This document shows, one piece after another, positions 45,944 through 57,205 of a DNA stretch of 64,000 bases; position 1 is the stretch's first letter, and every line of letters begins with the position of its first letter. The stretch comes from Owenia fusiformis (taxonomy: Eukaryota; Annelida; Polychaeta; Sabellida; Oweniidae). The notes under the pieces were generated by a model. It was not told the origin of the DNA and ran no database searches. It saw only the letters and a program-made list of their open reading frames with translations. The stretch is from positions 16,314,467 through 16,378,466 of the forward strand of contig CAIIXF020000002.1 in assembly GCA_903813345.2 (NCBI GenBank), written 5' to 3'. The position numbers and the translations under genes were made by a program.

Positions 45944-48900
45944 TTAACTGTGTCCGGGTAAAATATGTTCACAAATGCTGTAAGATGTCTTCATGCAATC
46001 CTCATCCGTCCATGCATAGTTGGCTTCAAATGCAAGGTTCATGCAATGTTCTCCAGCATTTGCATCGTCCGGTTCACCAGGCTTCCATTTATTGTAGACG
46101 AATGGTAAATTATTCGTGGCCCAAACCCAATCTTTTTCCACTGCAAAATCTGTTCCACCTGTCCAGAAGTGATGGCCCATTAGGCCTGGAAATAAAAAAA
46201 ACAAGGGGTGATCAATAAATTTTGCACCGTAGATAGTACAGAATTTGAAGGTGGAATTTTGTAAAAAGTTATGGAAAAAGACTTGCCACTAGTAGTTCTT
46301 ATATGTGATATGAGGTAGTTCTGCTCGACGTCTGTTTCTATGGCGACCAGATGCGCGTTATGTATTTTGCAGAGTTGCTGGGCATCGAACCATGTTAAGT
46401 CACGTGCTACGAATTTGTAACACGTCATCAAATCTGAGTGCTTCATGAATCCAGATGGACAGTCGAACACTGAAATAAATTAAATAAAGGTGCCTATAGT
46501 TTAATTTAATGTAGTCTAGCTACAAGCCCCTGTGACCCCCATCACACTACTTGACTACACAGGAGGTGCGTAGTAGGGGGGTGGATGGGGGGGGGTCACA
46601 AAGGCTTCTAGCTAGACTAGGTTTTAGCCTGCAACATATGTATCTCGCTGTATATTATTTGTTCATCTATTATATAATGAAGTCGATTGTTAGAAAGCAG
46701 ACATTTTGTCAAGGTATTCGTGGCTTATTTCATTTCATTAGTTTTATATATGCTCAATAAATGTCATTGATGAATTTGTTCATAAAATGTTGTCATAAAA
46801 TCTCTTTGGATCCCGTATTGCACAAATATTACACACTGCTACATAATATATCTTATATCGAGATGAATACGTATGCATCTTTTTCACGAAATCCAGAATG
46901 AAATATTTGTTTAATCAAATCATTGGCAGGCTTACCGCCCCCAATATTATCAAAATCCACTTGATGTTAAAACACGAGATCGAGGACTTGCTATAGACGG
47001 AGACTAATAAATATCTATAATAAGTCTTCTGGTCAATAGTTTCGGAGGGATTATGACATTTGTATTAGAATATTGTCTACATTACTCATTACAAGCACAA
47101 TACAGTTAATCCTGTCTAATTCGAACGCCATTGAGACCGGCTAAAACGTGCTCATGTTCGGTTTAAGAGATGTTCCCGTGAGTTTCTTAACATATGAATC
47201 AATGTGAGATAAGCAAATTGAGACTGAGAAAAGTGTTCACATTGAGAGGTTTTCAGATTAGAAAGGGGTTCGGTTATACATGGTTCTACTGTACTTCACA
47301 AACTTGGATATTAAAACGATCGATGTCATTTATTACCACAAATATGAAAAGCATATAATAAGTGTCACCAGGTGTTCGTGCTGTGGTTGATTGTGTCACA
47401 TTCAACAATATCAAAAGGCAGTTACAGCTAATCTTAAAGCGTCAGAACTTTGAAAAGAACTCTATTCCAATAAAACTGTCCAATAATATAAGTGAATCGA
47501 CAAAATCCCGCGATTATCCTGATTTCGAAAAATCTCATTTAACAATGTTTCAATTCGCATCCACTGCAGGAAAAGAAACGCGAACAGGGTTTCACCAGTA
47601 AAATAAACCGTAGATACATGCACTTATTGCGATCAAAAATGTTCTACTTTTATTTCGAATTAAGAATAAAAGAACCACAGTGTTTAACTGCAAAGGTAGA
47701 TGTTTGAGCATGAGAGTATCTTATTACTTTTGACAAGTATATATATCTATCTGCGTTTGGCTCGAACTCAGTGTATCATCGATGGCGTAATAAAGACTGA
47801 TGGTTAAACTTTCAGGACACAAGCTATCAGACAAAAATGAGACAACAGACGTTATCATACAGGGTGACACAAAAAATGACACCCACCTTACGTTGCATTA
47901 CTTGTTTATCTATTAACATATAGAATTGTCCTTTGGCACATTTTAAGTAGATGTAATGCAGAAGCACCTCGAGGAATTTCAGATGTCCAGCTCAAGTGGG
48001 TCAAATATTCTGAGTGTTATAACATTTGCTCTAAATGTTGTCCATTCCTTTGCAGACACACATGGATTCTACACAAAAATGCCACCCAGCTTTGTAGTTT
48101 TAATGTGCGAAAAAGATGTCAGATTTTTTTAGACAAAAAATTATGGAACACTATGTGGGTGGGTGTCATTTTTTTGTGCCACGCGGGTACATGTATAGAG
48201 AAAACTTTTTGAATATAAGAACTCGATTCACAACCTGAGATGCTCTTGTTATGAATTCAAATACAAAGAATAAAAACAAACAATATTAAATTAATTTTTG
48301 GTGTCAAGGGTTTGGTTAAAAGTAAAACAATCTATACCTATTCTACTTTGGTTCCATAGTAGATTCACTTTGAGGCTGAGGTCATGCATTGCCAATTGTG
48401 TTGAGTTTAGTTTAGTTTCGAGTTCGACTATTTTGTTTGTCATCTCCTGTTTCTCCGCTTCATAATCAACTTTTAAGGTGAAAATGTCCTTTGTTAAATT
48501 GGTGACACTTTGGCTGACATTTTGGTAAAATTTGTTCAGTTTTTGGGTCAAGTTAGAACTTGCATCTGAAATTGCTCTTTTTAATGTTTCAACTTCGCTG
48601 TGAAGTTTCAGTTTGACTTCAGTTTGGAACTCATTTGTAAGATCAGTGAGCTCCTTGCTAAAGTGAAGTCCTTGAGAACGAAGGTCATTTTGCAGGGAAT
48701 TCACCGTCGTTGTGAAATTCTCAATCTGTGCAACCATATCCTCTTGCATCTGTACGGTTTCTTGTTTAATTGTCTCCAGAGAAAGACTTTCGCTTTGTAG
48801 TTTTACAACATTAACCAGCAAGTCATGAATTTTTGCAGTATAATTATTTTCCATAGTGCGAAGCTTATCAGAGATACGCTTAAGTCCCTCTGCAGATGCC

Positions 48901-49058
48901 GCGTCACCCTTATCAACCATAACATTGTAAGAGTTTTTTCCATCATGCAATTTACAAAAACTTTGTGAGATTGTCTCTTGTGTGGCCGCGATTTGAAAAA
49001 CAGAAAGTATCCATATAAATGTCATAGATAAATCCATGGTCGCTTTCTCTAGATTCAT
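45944..49058 (-). CDS. Secreted coiled-coil C-type lectin, 3 exons
   Basis: Exons 49058-48338, 46469-46287 and 46185-45944 give 381 aa. A signal peptide (MDLSMTFIWILSVFQIAATQ; the second Met, residue 8, may be the real start) is followed by about 200 residues of coiled coil with many NxS/T sites, then a C-type lectin domain: CPSGF...CYKF at the start, WFDAQQLC...AHLVAIET, WTGGTD, then GEPDD...EHC, WTDEDC and YSICE at the end. The EPD in place of EPN and TD in place of ND alter the usual sugar-binding set, so specificity is open. The coiled coil suggests trimers, as in collectin-like immune lectins. The second intron is only 101 bp and seems to start with GC. Confidence 0.85.
46287..46469 (-). 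CDS. C-type lectin exon 2 with GC donor
   Basis: Phase 1 at both ends. The donor reads ACTAGTG/GCAAGT, a good GC-AG site. A weaker GT donor 3 bases earlier (ACTA/GTGGCA) would keep frame and drop one Gly. The adjoining intron holds GGGGTGATCAATAAATTTTG, like the lone mariner-type end at 36852. Confidence 0.75.
46512..46619. mobile_element. MITE with TAGTCTAGCTACAAGCCCCT ends, copy 2
   Basis: Right end AAGGCTTCTAGCTAGACTA mirrors the left; inner GTGACCCCC and GGGGGGTCAC. Same family as 37754-37859. In intron 1 of the lectin gene. Confidence 0.7.
47101..47293. mobile_element. TACAGTTAATCCTGTC-ended MITE, 193 bp
   Basis: Right end GGTTCTACTGTA, inner CTAATTCGAACGCC and TTCGGTTATACATGG. Family of 17749 and 22443. 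In intron 1 of the lectin gene. Confidence 0.6.
47858..48189. mobile_element. TIR element with TACAGGGTGACACAAAAAAT ends, 332 bp
   Basis: The left end, with GACACCCACC inside it, is mirrored at the right by GGTGGGTGTCATTTTTTTGT and GCCACGCGGGTA. TA-flanked, no gene. In intron 1 of the lectin gene. Confidence 0.75.
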
Positions 49059-49059
49059 T

Positions 49060-49845
49060 CTCTATATAATATCAAACGTCTGAATGCTTTATTTACAATA
49101 ATGATCACGTGGTTTCATTTGTAAGTACTTCCTAGCTGATCGACTTTAATTCTTTTTGTATATACTTGTAATGTACTCACGCAATGTTGATAAGTCCCAA
49201 ATAGCCACGATTGTGTTATGATTGTGATTAAAGAATTTACAAGCGGTTGAATTTCTGAATATAGTAAATCTTAAGACTCTTGAAAATTGTAAACATAAAT
49301 TTTCAAGAGCCCTTTGTATTGCGTATATATTTAACTTAAATGTCCTGGAAGTTGAACTAAAGCTAGATGTATCTAAACAAAAGAAACTAGGGTAAGCAAT
49401 TTGAAAGGGAGCAAAATCACGAAAGCCTTTTAAAGATTATAATTCTCGATTATTTTCAGGTTATGGAGTTCGTTTTAGGGTCATTGTATAAAACTAAAAG
49501 TTAATAAGGTTTGAATGTTTTGTTTCTATTTTCTTTTTATACAACATTCACCTGACATTTCTATTTAATATGACAGCTGGACAGGTGCATACTCCTTCAG
49601 AAGGGTCCCCTCAGAATAAAAACATCTTGTTGGACAGTCTCATTTAAAATTTGTTTTGCACTACAAGTCACAGTTCTTGGCAGATGAATACGTCTACATG
49701 TACTTCTTTTTGGTCAGGGATAGACCAATAAGAGAGTGGAAAATATGACGGTGATATAGTGATGAGATATTTTCACCTGATATGTACTCATGTATAGTGA
49801 AATATTTGTGAGATTTACCAAGGTTAACTACAGGTATGTATCCAC
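49060..49845. other. no gene; 5' flank of the lectin gene
   Basis: Presumed promoter side of the lectin gene. AT-rich with no recognisable core element that I would defend. Confidence 0.4.
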
Positions 49846-50131
49846 TGGCCCGCCCCCCCCCCCCCCCCTTGGGTGGGCCCAGAAAAAAAAAATTGGGCCC
49901 AAAAATTTTTTTGGGCCAAACAAGGCCTTCAGGCTCCAAAAAGTGGGCCTTTTTGGTCATTACTGGGCCTTTTAAGGCCTTATTTTTTAATTTCAGGCCA
50001 AGTTTTGAAGAAAATGGGCCCTTAAATTTCAAAATTTGGGCCCACTTTTGGATTTTAGGGGCCCAAAATTTTTTTCTCTGACCTGAAATTTGGGCCCCCC
50101 CCCCTTGTTCGTTCCTAGATCCGCCCCTGGT
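49846..50131 (+). repeat. GGGCC/AAAATTTT-rich dispersed repeat, copy 2
   Basis: Strings of GGGCCC alternating with AAAATTTT, ending CTAGATCCGCCCCTG, a terminal sequence typical of hAT-type MITEs (inverse CAGGGGCGGATCTAG). The left end is masked by a poly-C run. Copy 1 is at 14790-15195. Confidence 0.5.
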
Positions 50132-50524
50132 ATCGAAGGCACTTTTCCACAATTAATTAAACACAACATCCCCCTTTATTCATATTAAGTCCGTTAATAG
50201 TTGCACTCTACTCATACACGTAGCTGATAGGGATCGACACCACCCACTGTCACAATCTAATCTTGATGACTGCCTATTGTGTTTTATGGACTATACTATG
50301 CGGATGGATGTTGAGCCTTCGAGACTCTAATGGACTTCGAGACTGGATTATGGCTGACCCACATCATTTTAGACTGATTTTTCTGTTTTATTTTGAATAC
50401 TGCATATTTTTTATCGTACCAAAACCGATTGTCGTCAACATTGATACAAATGTCCAAAATGATCAAGCCAGATGCTAGCTACAGCATGTATATGGCTGAA
50501 ATCTTTTCTTTCATGAGTCCATAA

Positions 50525-51473
50525 CTCTGCCAGAGAAATTGAAAAATCGGCAAATAGAGCCCTGAGTGTAATTATCAGCAAATACAAGCAAACTGGGGGT
50601 ATGGAGTTCGCAGTTTACAACAAGCTATATGACTCTTTAGTCCAGCCTATACTAAACTATGGTTCATCTATATTTGGCCTCAACCAACATCAATGCCTGA
50701 ACAATGTTCAAAATAAAGCTGGCAAGTTCTTTCTAGGTGTAAACAAACGCACTAGTAATGAGGCTGTTAGAGGAGATCTCGGATGGGACACTCCACATTT
50801 AAAACAAAAGGTGGAATGTGCTAGATTGTTCATTAAACTGAAGTCCATGAATCAGAATAGGCTGAATTTTAAAATACATGAATGGTCCATTAAACGGAAA
50901 AGCAGTTGGGACTTTAAAGTTAATTCAATGTTAAATACATGTAATATAAATTTCACTGGTCATACCAAGGACATTTTAAAACAGTTTACCAACTCTCTTC
51001 GATATTCTGATAAATTTATCCATAACATATGGGATGATAGAAATAATGAAATTAATGGTAATAAATTGAGGCAATATAGACTGTACAAATATGGTGTTTG
51101 CAAGGAAGGGTATTTGGCCCTACCAAAGCATCACCGTAGGTCACTCGCTAGATTCAGAACTGGTACTTTACCCTTAGCAATTGAAACAGGGCGCTACACA
51201 GGTATACCATTACACGAAAGGAAATGCTTGTTATGTGACATGAATTGTATTGAAGATGAAAAGCATTTCTTATTAGAATGTAGCCATTATGATGATCTAA
51301 GATGTGATTTTTATGAAAATGTTAAACAGAAATTGCCTTATTTAGATGTAACATCAGCCAATTCTACACTTCTTTTTGTCTCCATTATGAATTGTACTTC
51401 ACTCCAAAGACCATTAGGAGCTTTAGTTTATAATATGTGCAATAAGAGATCTCTTAATATTGATAGGCTATAA
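50525..51473 (+). CDS. LINE ORF2 C-terminal fragment (RT thumb and zinc-type C-terminus)
   Basis: The open frame begins upstream of the first ATG at about 50525 with AREIEKSANRALSVIISK, which lines up with SGNRALGVLIAKSN of the first LINE. It includes LYDSLVQPILNYGSSIFG, KFFLGVNKR, GDLGWDTP, TGTLPLAIETGRYTGIPLHE and the final CLLCD...H...C motif. The frame is intact to its stop, so the copy is fairly young. Confidence 0.8.
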
Positions 51474-51674
51474 TCACTAAATGAGTATGCATGTCACCTA
51501 AGTTTCCTTTATAAAATATTTATTTAAAATGTATCTAGTCAGAAACTCCTTGGTTTTATGATGCCTCTTTTTAGTGCTTCGAGCTATCAACCTTGGGGAA
51601 GATGGTCTCAATTCACTACTGCAGAGGTGTATATTATCTATGGGGTTCTTTTTTATTTATTCACTGCTCATGCA

Positions 51675-52170
51675 AATCACATTTAGTGCAATATATGTAT
51701 TTATTACTCAATATGCATCTCACATTTAGTGCAATATATGCATTTATTGTAATATTTGTCTTCAAACATATGCATTATGTATTTCACATTTAGTGCAATA
51801 TTCATATTAATTGTAATATTTGACCATATGTAATATACTACTTACATTTAGTGCAATATATGTATTTATCATGCAATATGCATCTCACATTTAGTGCAAT
51901 ACATGTATTTATTGTAATATTTGTCTTCAACCGATGCATTGTGTATTTCACATTTAGTGCAATGTTTATATTTATTGTAATATTTGACCATAGTGCAACA
52001 TGCTACTTACATTAAGTGCAATATATGAATTTATTGTTATAACAGTCTTCGACCATATGCATGATACAATTCACATTTAGTGCGATATTTGTATTTATTG
52101 TAATTTTTGACAATATGCAACATGCTACTCTCATTTAGTGCAATATATGTATTTAATATAATGATTGACA
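51675..52170 (+). repeat. Higher-order tandem repeat in the LINE 3' UTR
   Basis: CACATTTAGTGCAATATATG recurs about nine times at 40-65-bp steps. Three sub-units (about 43, 64 and 60 bp, ended by TGCATCT, TGTATTT and CTACTTA) form a larger unit of about 166 bp that repeats. Confidence 0.75.
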
Positions 52171-52353
52171 ATATCATTCCATGAACTGCTTATTTATTTA
52201 TGCCAAACTGATTAATCAGACTGAACTTATATCATTGGTTATTAATCATGTATAAATTTTTACCAGGGACATTTTTTGTCTCTGTCTTTATGAGTGTTGA
52301 CCCAAGCTGCCCATTGGGGGTAGTAATGGGTGACACTCAGATATAATGTATAC

Positions 52354-52443
52354 TGTGTCTCATAAGTCGGCACCGGCTGGTGATGTTACAAAATGTTGTT
52401 TTTATTATGTATTTTATATGTATATTGTAATGTCAGTGACACA
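52354..52443 (+). promoter_or_regulatory. LINE 3' UTR structured element, second family
   Basis: TGTGTC...GACACA can close a stem around GTCGG-CA-CCGGC (52366-52377), matching the layout of 7632-7551 with paired substitutions. Followed by AAAAATAAAC and the tail. Confidence 0.55.
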
Positions 52444-52495
52444 AAAATAAACTATTTTAAACTAAACTTAACTAAACTAAAACTCTAAATGCTTA

Positions 52496-53184
52496 TACTA
52501 AGCTGTTTGAGATGTCATTTAAAAGTAGGTCAATATGGCAATTTTCATGGTATCATTTTAGTATCCCTTATCAACAAAAATGAAAAATATACTGGTATAC
52601 AAGACATTCATATTTAGAGTTGAGAACCTCTCGTTATTACCCTTTGCATTCGTTCGACTTCACCTCTAACAGAGAGCTGTCGTCATTATAAATCGTTAAT
52701 GTCATTTTACTATTGCCATTTATTATCACCAAATAGAGTGACTGTTATTTTATGAAACGATTCTAATGAAAAAACGGCTATAAGCTAGCTTGTAATGTAA
52801 AACGGATTGAGCACTTTCAGAGTACCTTAAATTAGGTAATCGAAAACAGCTTGACGATAATTGTAGCGACGGTGAACGTTGCGCAATGTGTCGGTAACAC
52901 GGGGGTAAAGCAGACCCGATGATGCATAGGCTTGTTCGGCGGTATCATGACTGTGTAACGGGTCTTAATGTATAAGTGTGCTCGGCGGTAGGTTCAAACA
53001 ACGCGGATCCTCAAAGCATGTGCTCATGGTATATTCGTGTTTTAACACCCGTGGGTAACGTAAAACACGTATGTTAAATAGCAATGAGTTAAATGCGTTG
53101 TGTCTTTATTGCTTGATAGACAATCTAGCTATAAAACTTGTTAATTTATTGTGGTGGCATTTCGTTGCATTATGTTTTTTTCAT
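52496..53184. other. no gene recognised
   Basis: Unique-looking sequence. 52860-53060 is somewhat richer in CG than its surroundings (CGGCGGTA occurs twice) without an open frame. Confidence 0.4.
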
Positions 53185-53540
53185 ATAAATGGAAAACTAG
53201 ATGGCATCATTGGTGTTGTTAGGGCTAGAAATACTTAGAATACATGGTTATGTATTCGGAAGAGTCACTTAATTTCATGATCTAACAAGTAATTCCATTT
53301 GGACCAACGATCTTATTGACATGTGGATTGTGATTTGCCATTACAATTGTGATCCTTATAAGAGTAAATGAACTTTTAAATGTTTTTCAGCATTGTATTA
53401 ATGGGGATTTAGGCCGACCTTCTTTAGACAACTAGAACATCTTTAGAATTTGAATAAAGGAAAATAACGGTGAAAATAAAAATGTTTTTTATGGAACATT
53501 ACACATAGAATTTAAATATGTCATCAGATGGAAGAAAATG
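53185..53540 (+). repeat. Dispersed 350-bp repeat, copy 2
   Basis: Aligned partner of 13772-14130 (AGATGGCATCATTGGTGTT at the left, TTTAGAATTTGAATAAA near the right). Confidence 0.6.
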
Positions 53541-54864
53541 TCAGTCGTTAATGGTAATAAATGCAGATCTCCTAAAAGCTCATTGAAAACGAGACTTTAA
53601 CAGGATTTTAAAGCTATATGGAAAAAGGACCATTGAAATAAAAAGTCCAATATGTATTATAATGACACGTGTTACCCTATTCATCCTTGGTTCCGGAAAT
53701 TGACTTCTTTAGAAATATTTTGTTGAAATTGCAACCGTGCGAATTGTCTTATGCGTAGAGTTTCTAAGATGAATAAGTTTAATATAGAAACTTATTCCTT
53801 GAACTGATAATCACCGAAATGACACTAAATGTATTTCTTAAACGCGATAATTCGTTTATTCTACGACATTTTGATCTTTTAAATGGTTAATCTAATGAAA
53901 ATCCTAGAAAGGTCAACTCAATTTCAATGGTCGACAATGGGATCACCGATACAATCCGGATTAACGTTTCAATATTCTGCACAACAATTGGTTACTATAT
54001 AACCCCATGTTTGGCACGTCACGCCAAATACATATATTTCTCGCATTTTCCTACTTCATAAGAATGAGTTGAACATTTTTGTAAATTTTTGTGCATGTAC
54101 GATGATACTTTTCACGCGTGTATAAACAATTTTCTTTTCCAATGTCTCTCTTTTGCTGTTTTAACACACTACCTGACTACCCCTTAGGCATTTTATGAAT
54201 GGGGGAACGATTTTCAAAGATCAAGCACTACACCGTGGGCAAGTTAAACATATACGAATGAGAAGCTCTAAATTACAGTAAATATAAACCGAGTAGACCT
54301 TTAACATTTCAAAATCAATTATTACATCATGTAATGGATTGTTGAACACGAAAAAACATACCTGAGTACGAAATGGATTTTTAGTCGCAGATACTTAGAT
54401 GGTAAGTGTTATATACTTTTATAATATGCTCCTATAACTCAGATCTCTGTAGACTAGACATTTTTTTAATTTTCATATCGTTTTCATTTATATCAGTATA
54501 TCGTTTATATCATTATATCATTTTCTGGAGAGACAATATGATATATTTTCCCATGGCACTTATTTTAGTAACTATTCCAATAGGAAATATGCAAAACGCA
54601 CGCAAAACATTTTTGCCCATGTTTTATTCCGCAAAAGGTACATTATGAATTAGGTCAGATTTACACACTAATAGCTTCTAAACTACTTTTAAAATAATTT
54701 AGCAAAAAGTATGCAAAAATAAATCGCAAAGTTTTGTATGTTTGGATGTTGTTCATTCTGGAATTATAGAATCATGCACAAGTTATTTGACCTAATTTCA
54801 TCCGGTTTTGGCACAGTACACTGGTGATCCGCTCGATTACGCTGGTTACCGAAACGGTTCGTTT
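53541..54864. other. no gene recognised
   Basis: AT-rich, no splice-bounded frame of coding character on either strand. Confidence 0.4.
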
Positions 54865-55301
54865 TGGTAACAAAATGTCGGAACGTCGAAGGTACGAATT
54901 TTCTTTTTTCCTTATTTCACGCGTTGTAGGCAAAATCCCCACGACTTTTTTTCACACAAACGTGTATCAGCATCATATGTTTTAGAAAATGTTTGCGAAA
55001 AGATAGCTCAGAAGACAACAGAATCGTCGATTTAATTCCTCACTTAAGTTACATAAATGGTTTGGGTTAAAAGTGCAGATCTTAACTGTTTTTCGAAAAA
55101 TAGTTTATGTAACTTAAGTGAGGAATTAAATCGATGATTCTGTTGTCGTCTGAACTATTTTTTCGCAAATATGTATATTTTCTTAAACATATGATACTGA
55201 TACACGTTTGTATTAAAAATGTCGTGGAAATTCTGCCTACAACATGAGGAATAAGGAAAAAAGAAAAATCGTACCTTCGATGTTCCGACATTTTGTTACC
55301 A
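54865..55301. repeat. Long near-perfect hairpin, arms about 195 bp, loop about 46 bp
   Basis: TGGTAACAAAATGTCGGAAC at the left is mirrored by GTTCCGACATTTTGTTACCA at the right, and similarity holds to the centre (CCTCACTTAAGTTACATAAA against TTTATGTAACTTAAGTGAGG). No gene. A fold-back transposon or an inverted duplication; if transcribed it would form long double-stranded RNA. Confidence 0.85.
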
Positions 55302-55579
55302 TTTTTAATCTACCTCAATTCTTAATCTCACGTGATTTGATCAAACCCCTAATCGTCCTTCTGAAGCAGTCAGTGATATGAATGGATGCAAACTTAGGGC
55401 TGTAAAACCCGCAAATTATTAATGATCACATGTTTATGTTACCAATGATGATATTCCAGCTTTTAAGGGATATACAAAAACAGACCACCTACAATGAATT
55501 AACTTAAGCCAACAGTTATACACGGAAACAGACTAAAGAAAATGGAAGACGAAGACATCCAATCAAAGGTACAGTCCAT

Positions 55580-55760
55580 CTATAAACGAAAGTGTCACTT
55601 TGCCGTCCGCCGTACACTCCTTTGCCGTGCGAGTGCGATGCCCTTGTTTTACTTGAGCGGCGCGGTCGCTTCGCGTGTGTGACTACCTCGCGTTTACCTT
55701 GCTTTGCGACAGGACTTAACCCGCGAACCGTTCGTGCTTACATAGCTTAACGCCAGTGTT
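55580..55760. promoter_or_regulatory. CpG-dense patch
   Basis: About 180 bp packed with CG (GCGGCGCGGTCGCTTCGCG, CCGTCCGCCGTAC) in an AT-rich region. It could be an unmethylated promoter or a foreign insert. No downstream gene was recognised. Confidence 0.3.
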
Positions 55761-55799
55761 GCCTTCGCTCAACGATTGCATACGCATATTAATTAAACT

Positions 55800-57060
55800 A
55801 AACCTACATTATTTTTCATTTACATATGTAGTAGAGACTATATTAACTCAACTTTCAGACAAGATTCTAGTGTTGCGTTTTTCTCAGTTTCAATGAATAT
55901 TTGATTCGTCTAATCTGTTTTGAAAAAGAATACAATTAAAGTGATTACGGATCATTCCATTTCACATTGGTCCAGTGGCACACATGTATAAACATTTGAA
56001 GCAGTTGTATACGCTTTTCGGTGATTTAATTTTTCTTTAAAAATTACGTTTATTAATAAGTCGACAGGAATGTTACGCCTATTCTTCTTACAGTAGTTTC
56101 GTGCGCATGTGTACAGTCCCGGAGTAGTTTTGATGAATTAACCTTTTTGGGGGGACGGGAATACATTTTAAATACCCGTGCTCTAGTTGCACTCCGGCCT
56201 TCAATACTACATCATACACGGGCGGTCGGCTCTGACGAAACCCAGAGCAATATAGCAACCATGTTGCAGTCTGGATCCACTTTTCTGGCTCTAAACAAGC
56301 CATTTGAGAAACTGCATTAATCGGTCTATAATTCTGCAATTTGTCGTCGGAATTCTTAATAAATAACACCATGGTTTAGCTCGGAACGATAGCTTCCCGA
56401 TGGTAAAAAAATAAATTGAGGGAGGGACAGGAAACCTAGGGGATCATATTTATTATATGTTCACGTACAAGTTCTCTAAAATACGTGTACATGTAGCTAG
56501 CCTCTCTGTTTCTACGTACACAACATCCTGTAAATGCACAAAATGTACAAAGAATATCCATATTTAATTCATCTTTTTAAAGTACTAAAAATTCCGGATT
56601 TCAAATTCGAATTAAATCCTATATAACATCCATAGTAAGAACAATGTAAAGTATTTTCCATAAATAAGGGGTTTAAATTTAGTGACATGAAATATGTATA
56701 GTTTATTTCTACTCCCGGGCACAAGGGCCGATTACAGTTTGAAATTGTGAAATTGCAACAGACCCCTTGTACATAATTTCGGCAATATCAAATACACCAA
56801 ACGTGTGAATTTAATAACTACATTATGATATTCTGTCTCGATATTCTGTATTGGCACTCGACTTCGTCTCGTTCCAATACGGAATTTCTCGAGCAGAATA
56901 TATCCTGTATTGCACTTCAAATCATTCAATAACTTTTAATATTATTTACATCCAAAACGTATCGTTCTTACTCTATTGATTCACAACAAGCAAATCTAGG
57001 GAGTATCACAAATAAAACAAACATTTCCTCGCGTACATTTAACTTCTACAGTGAGTAATT
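55800..57060. other. mostly nothing; possible decayed RT fragment on the minus strand at 56088-56372
   Basis: The minus-strand frame has DDKLQNYRPINAVS and SGFRQSRPP, which recall the NYRPISLLS and QxGFRxGRS boxes of LINE reverse transcriptases, but the rest does not follow the family. Otherwise no features. Confidence 0.3.
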
Positions 57061-57064
57061 ACAT

Positions 57065-57205
57065 GTACTCCCGTGGGTTCTCAAAGTTTCACTTATTTTA
57101 GGCAACCCCCCTGGCCAAAAACTCTTTCAAAATCATGCAGTTTTTCATAATTCTGACCATTTTTCGTGTGATTTTGGGTCAAATTTACAAAATGAAGTCT
57201 TCGAA
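57065..57205. repeat. Dispersed TTTGGCCC-family repeat
   Basis: CCCCCCTGGCCAAAAACTCT, TCAAAATCATGCAGTTTTTC and GTGATTTTGGGTCAAATTT read as the inverse orientation of the copy at 43055. Confidence 0.5.

Larger units (their letters stand above)
50515..52495 (+). mobile_element. 5'-truncated LINE, second family
   Basis: Retains the C-terminal third of ORF2, the whole 3' UTR and a tail of TAAACTAAAC-type repeats. The retained protein is clearly related to the LINE at 7.5-12 kb yet diverged, so it is a different family of the same group. Truncation at the 5' end is the usual result of incomplete reverse transcription. Confidence 0.85.

Noticed and set aside
47362-47601. 79-codon plus-strand frame
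   Set aside because: No domain, no splice context, and located in an intron of the lectin gene on the other strand.
49694-50152. 152-codon minus-strand frame and two plus-strand frames
   Set aside because: They arise from GGGCC/AAAATTTT and poly-C repeats. Gly- and Pro-rich runs reflect the repeat.
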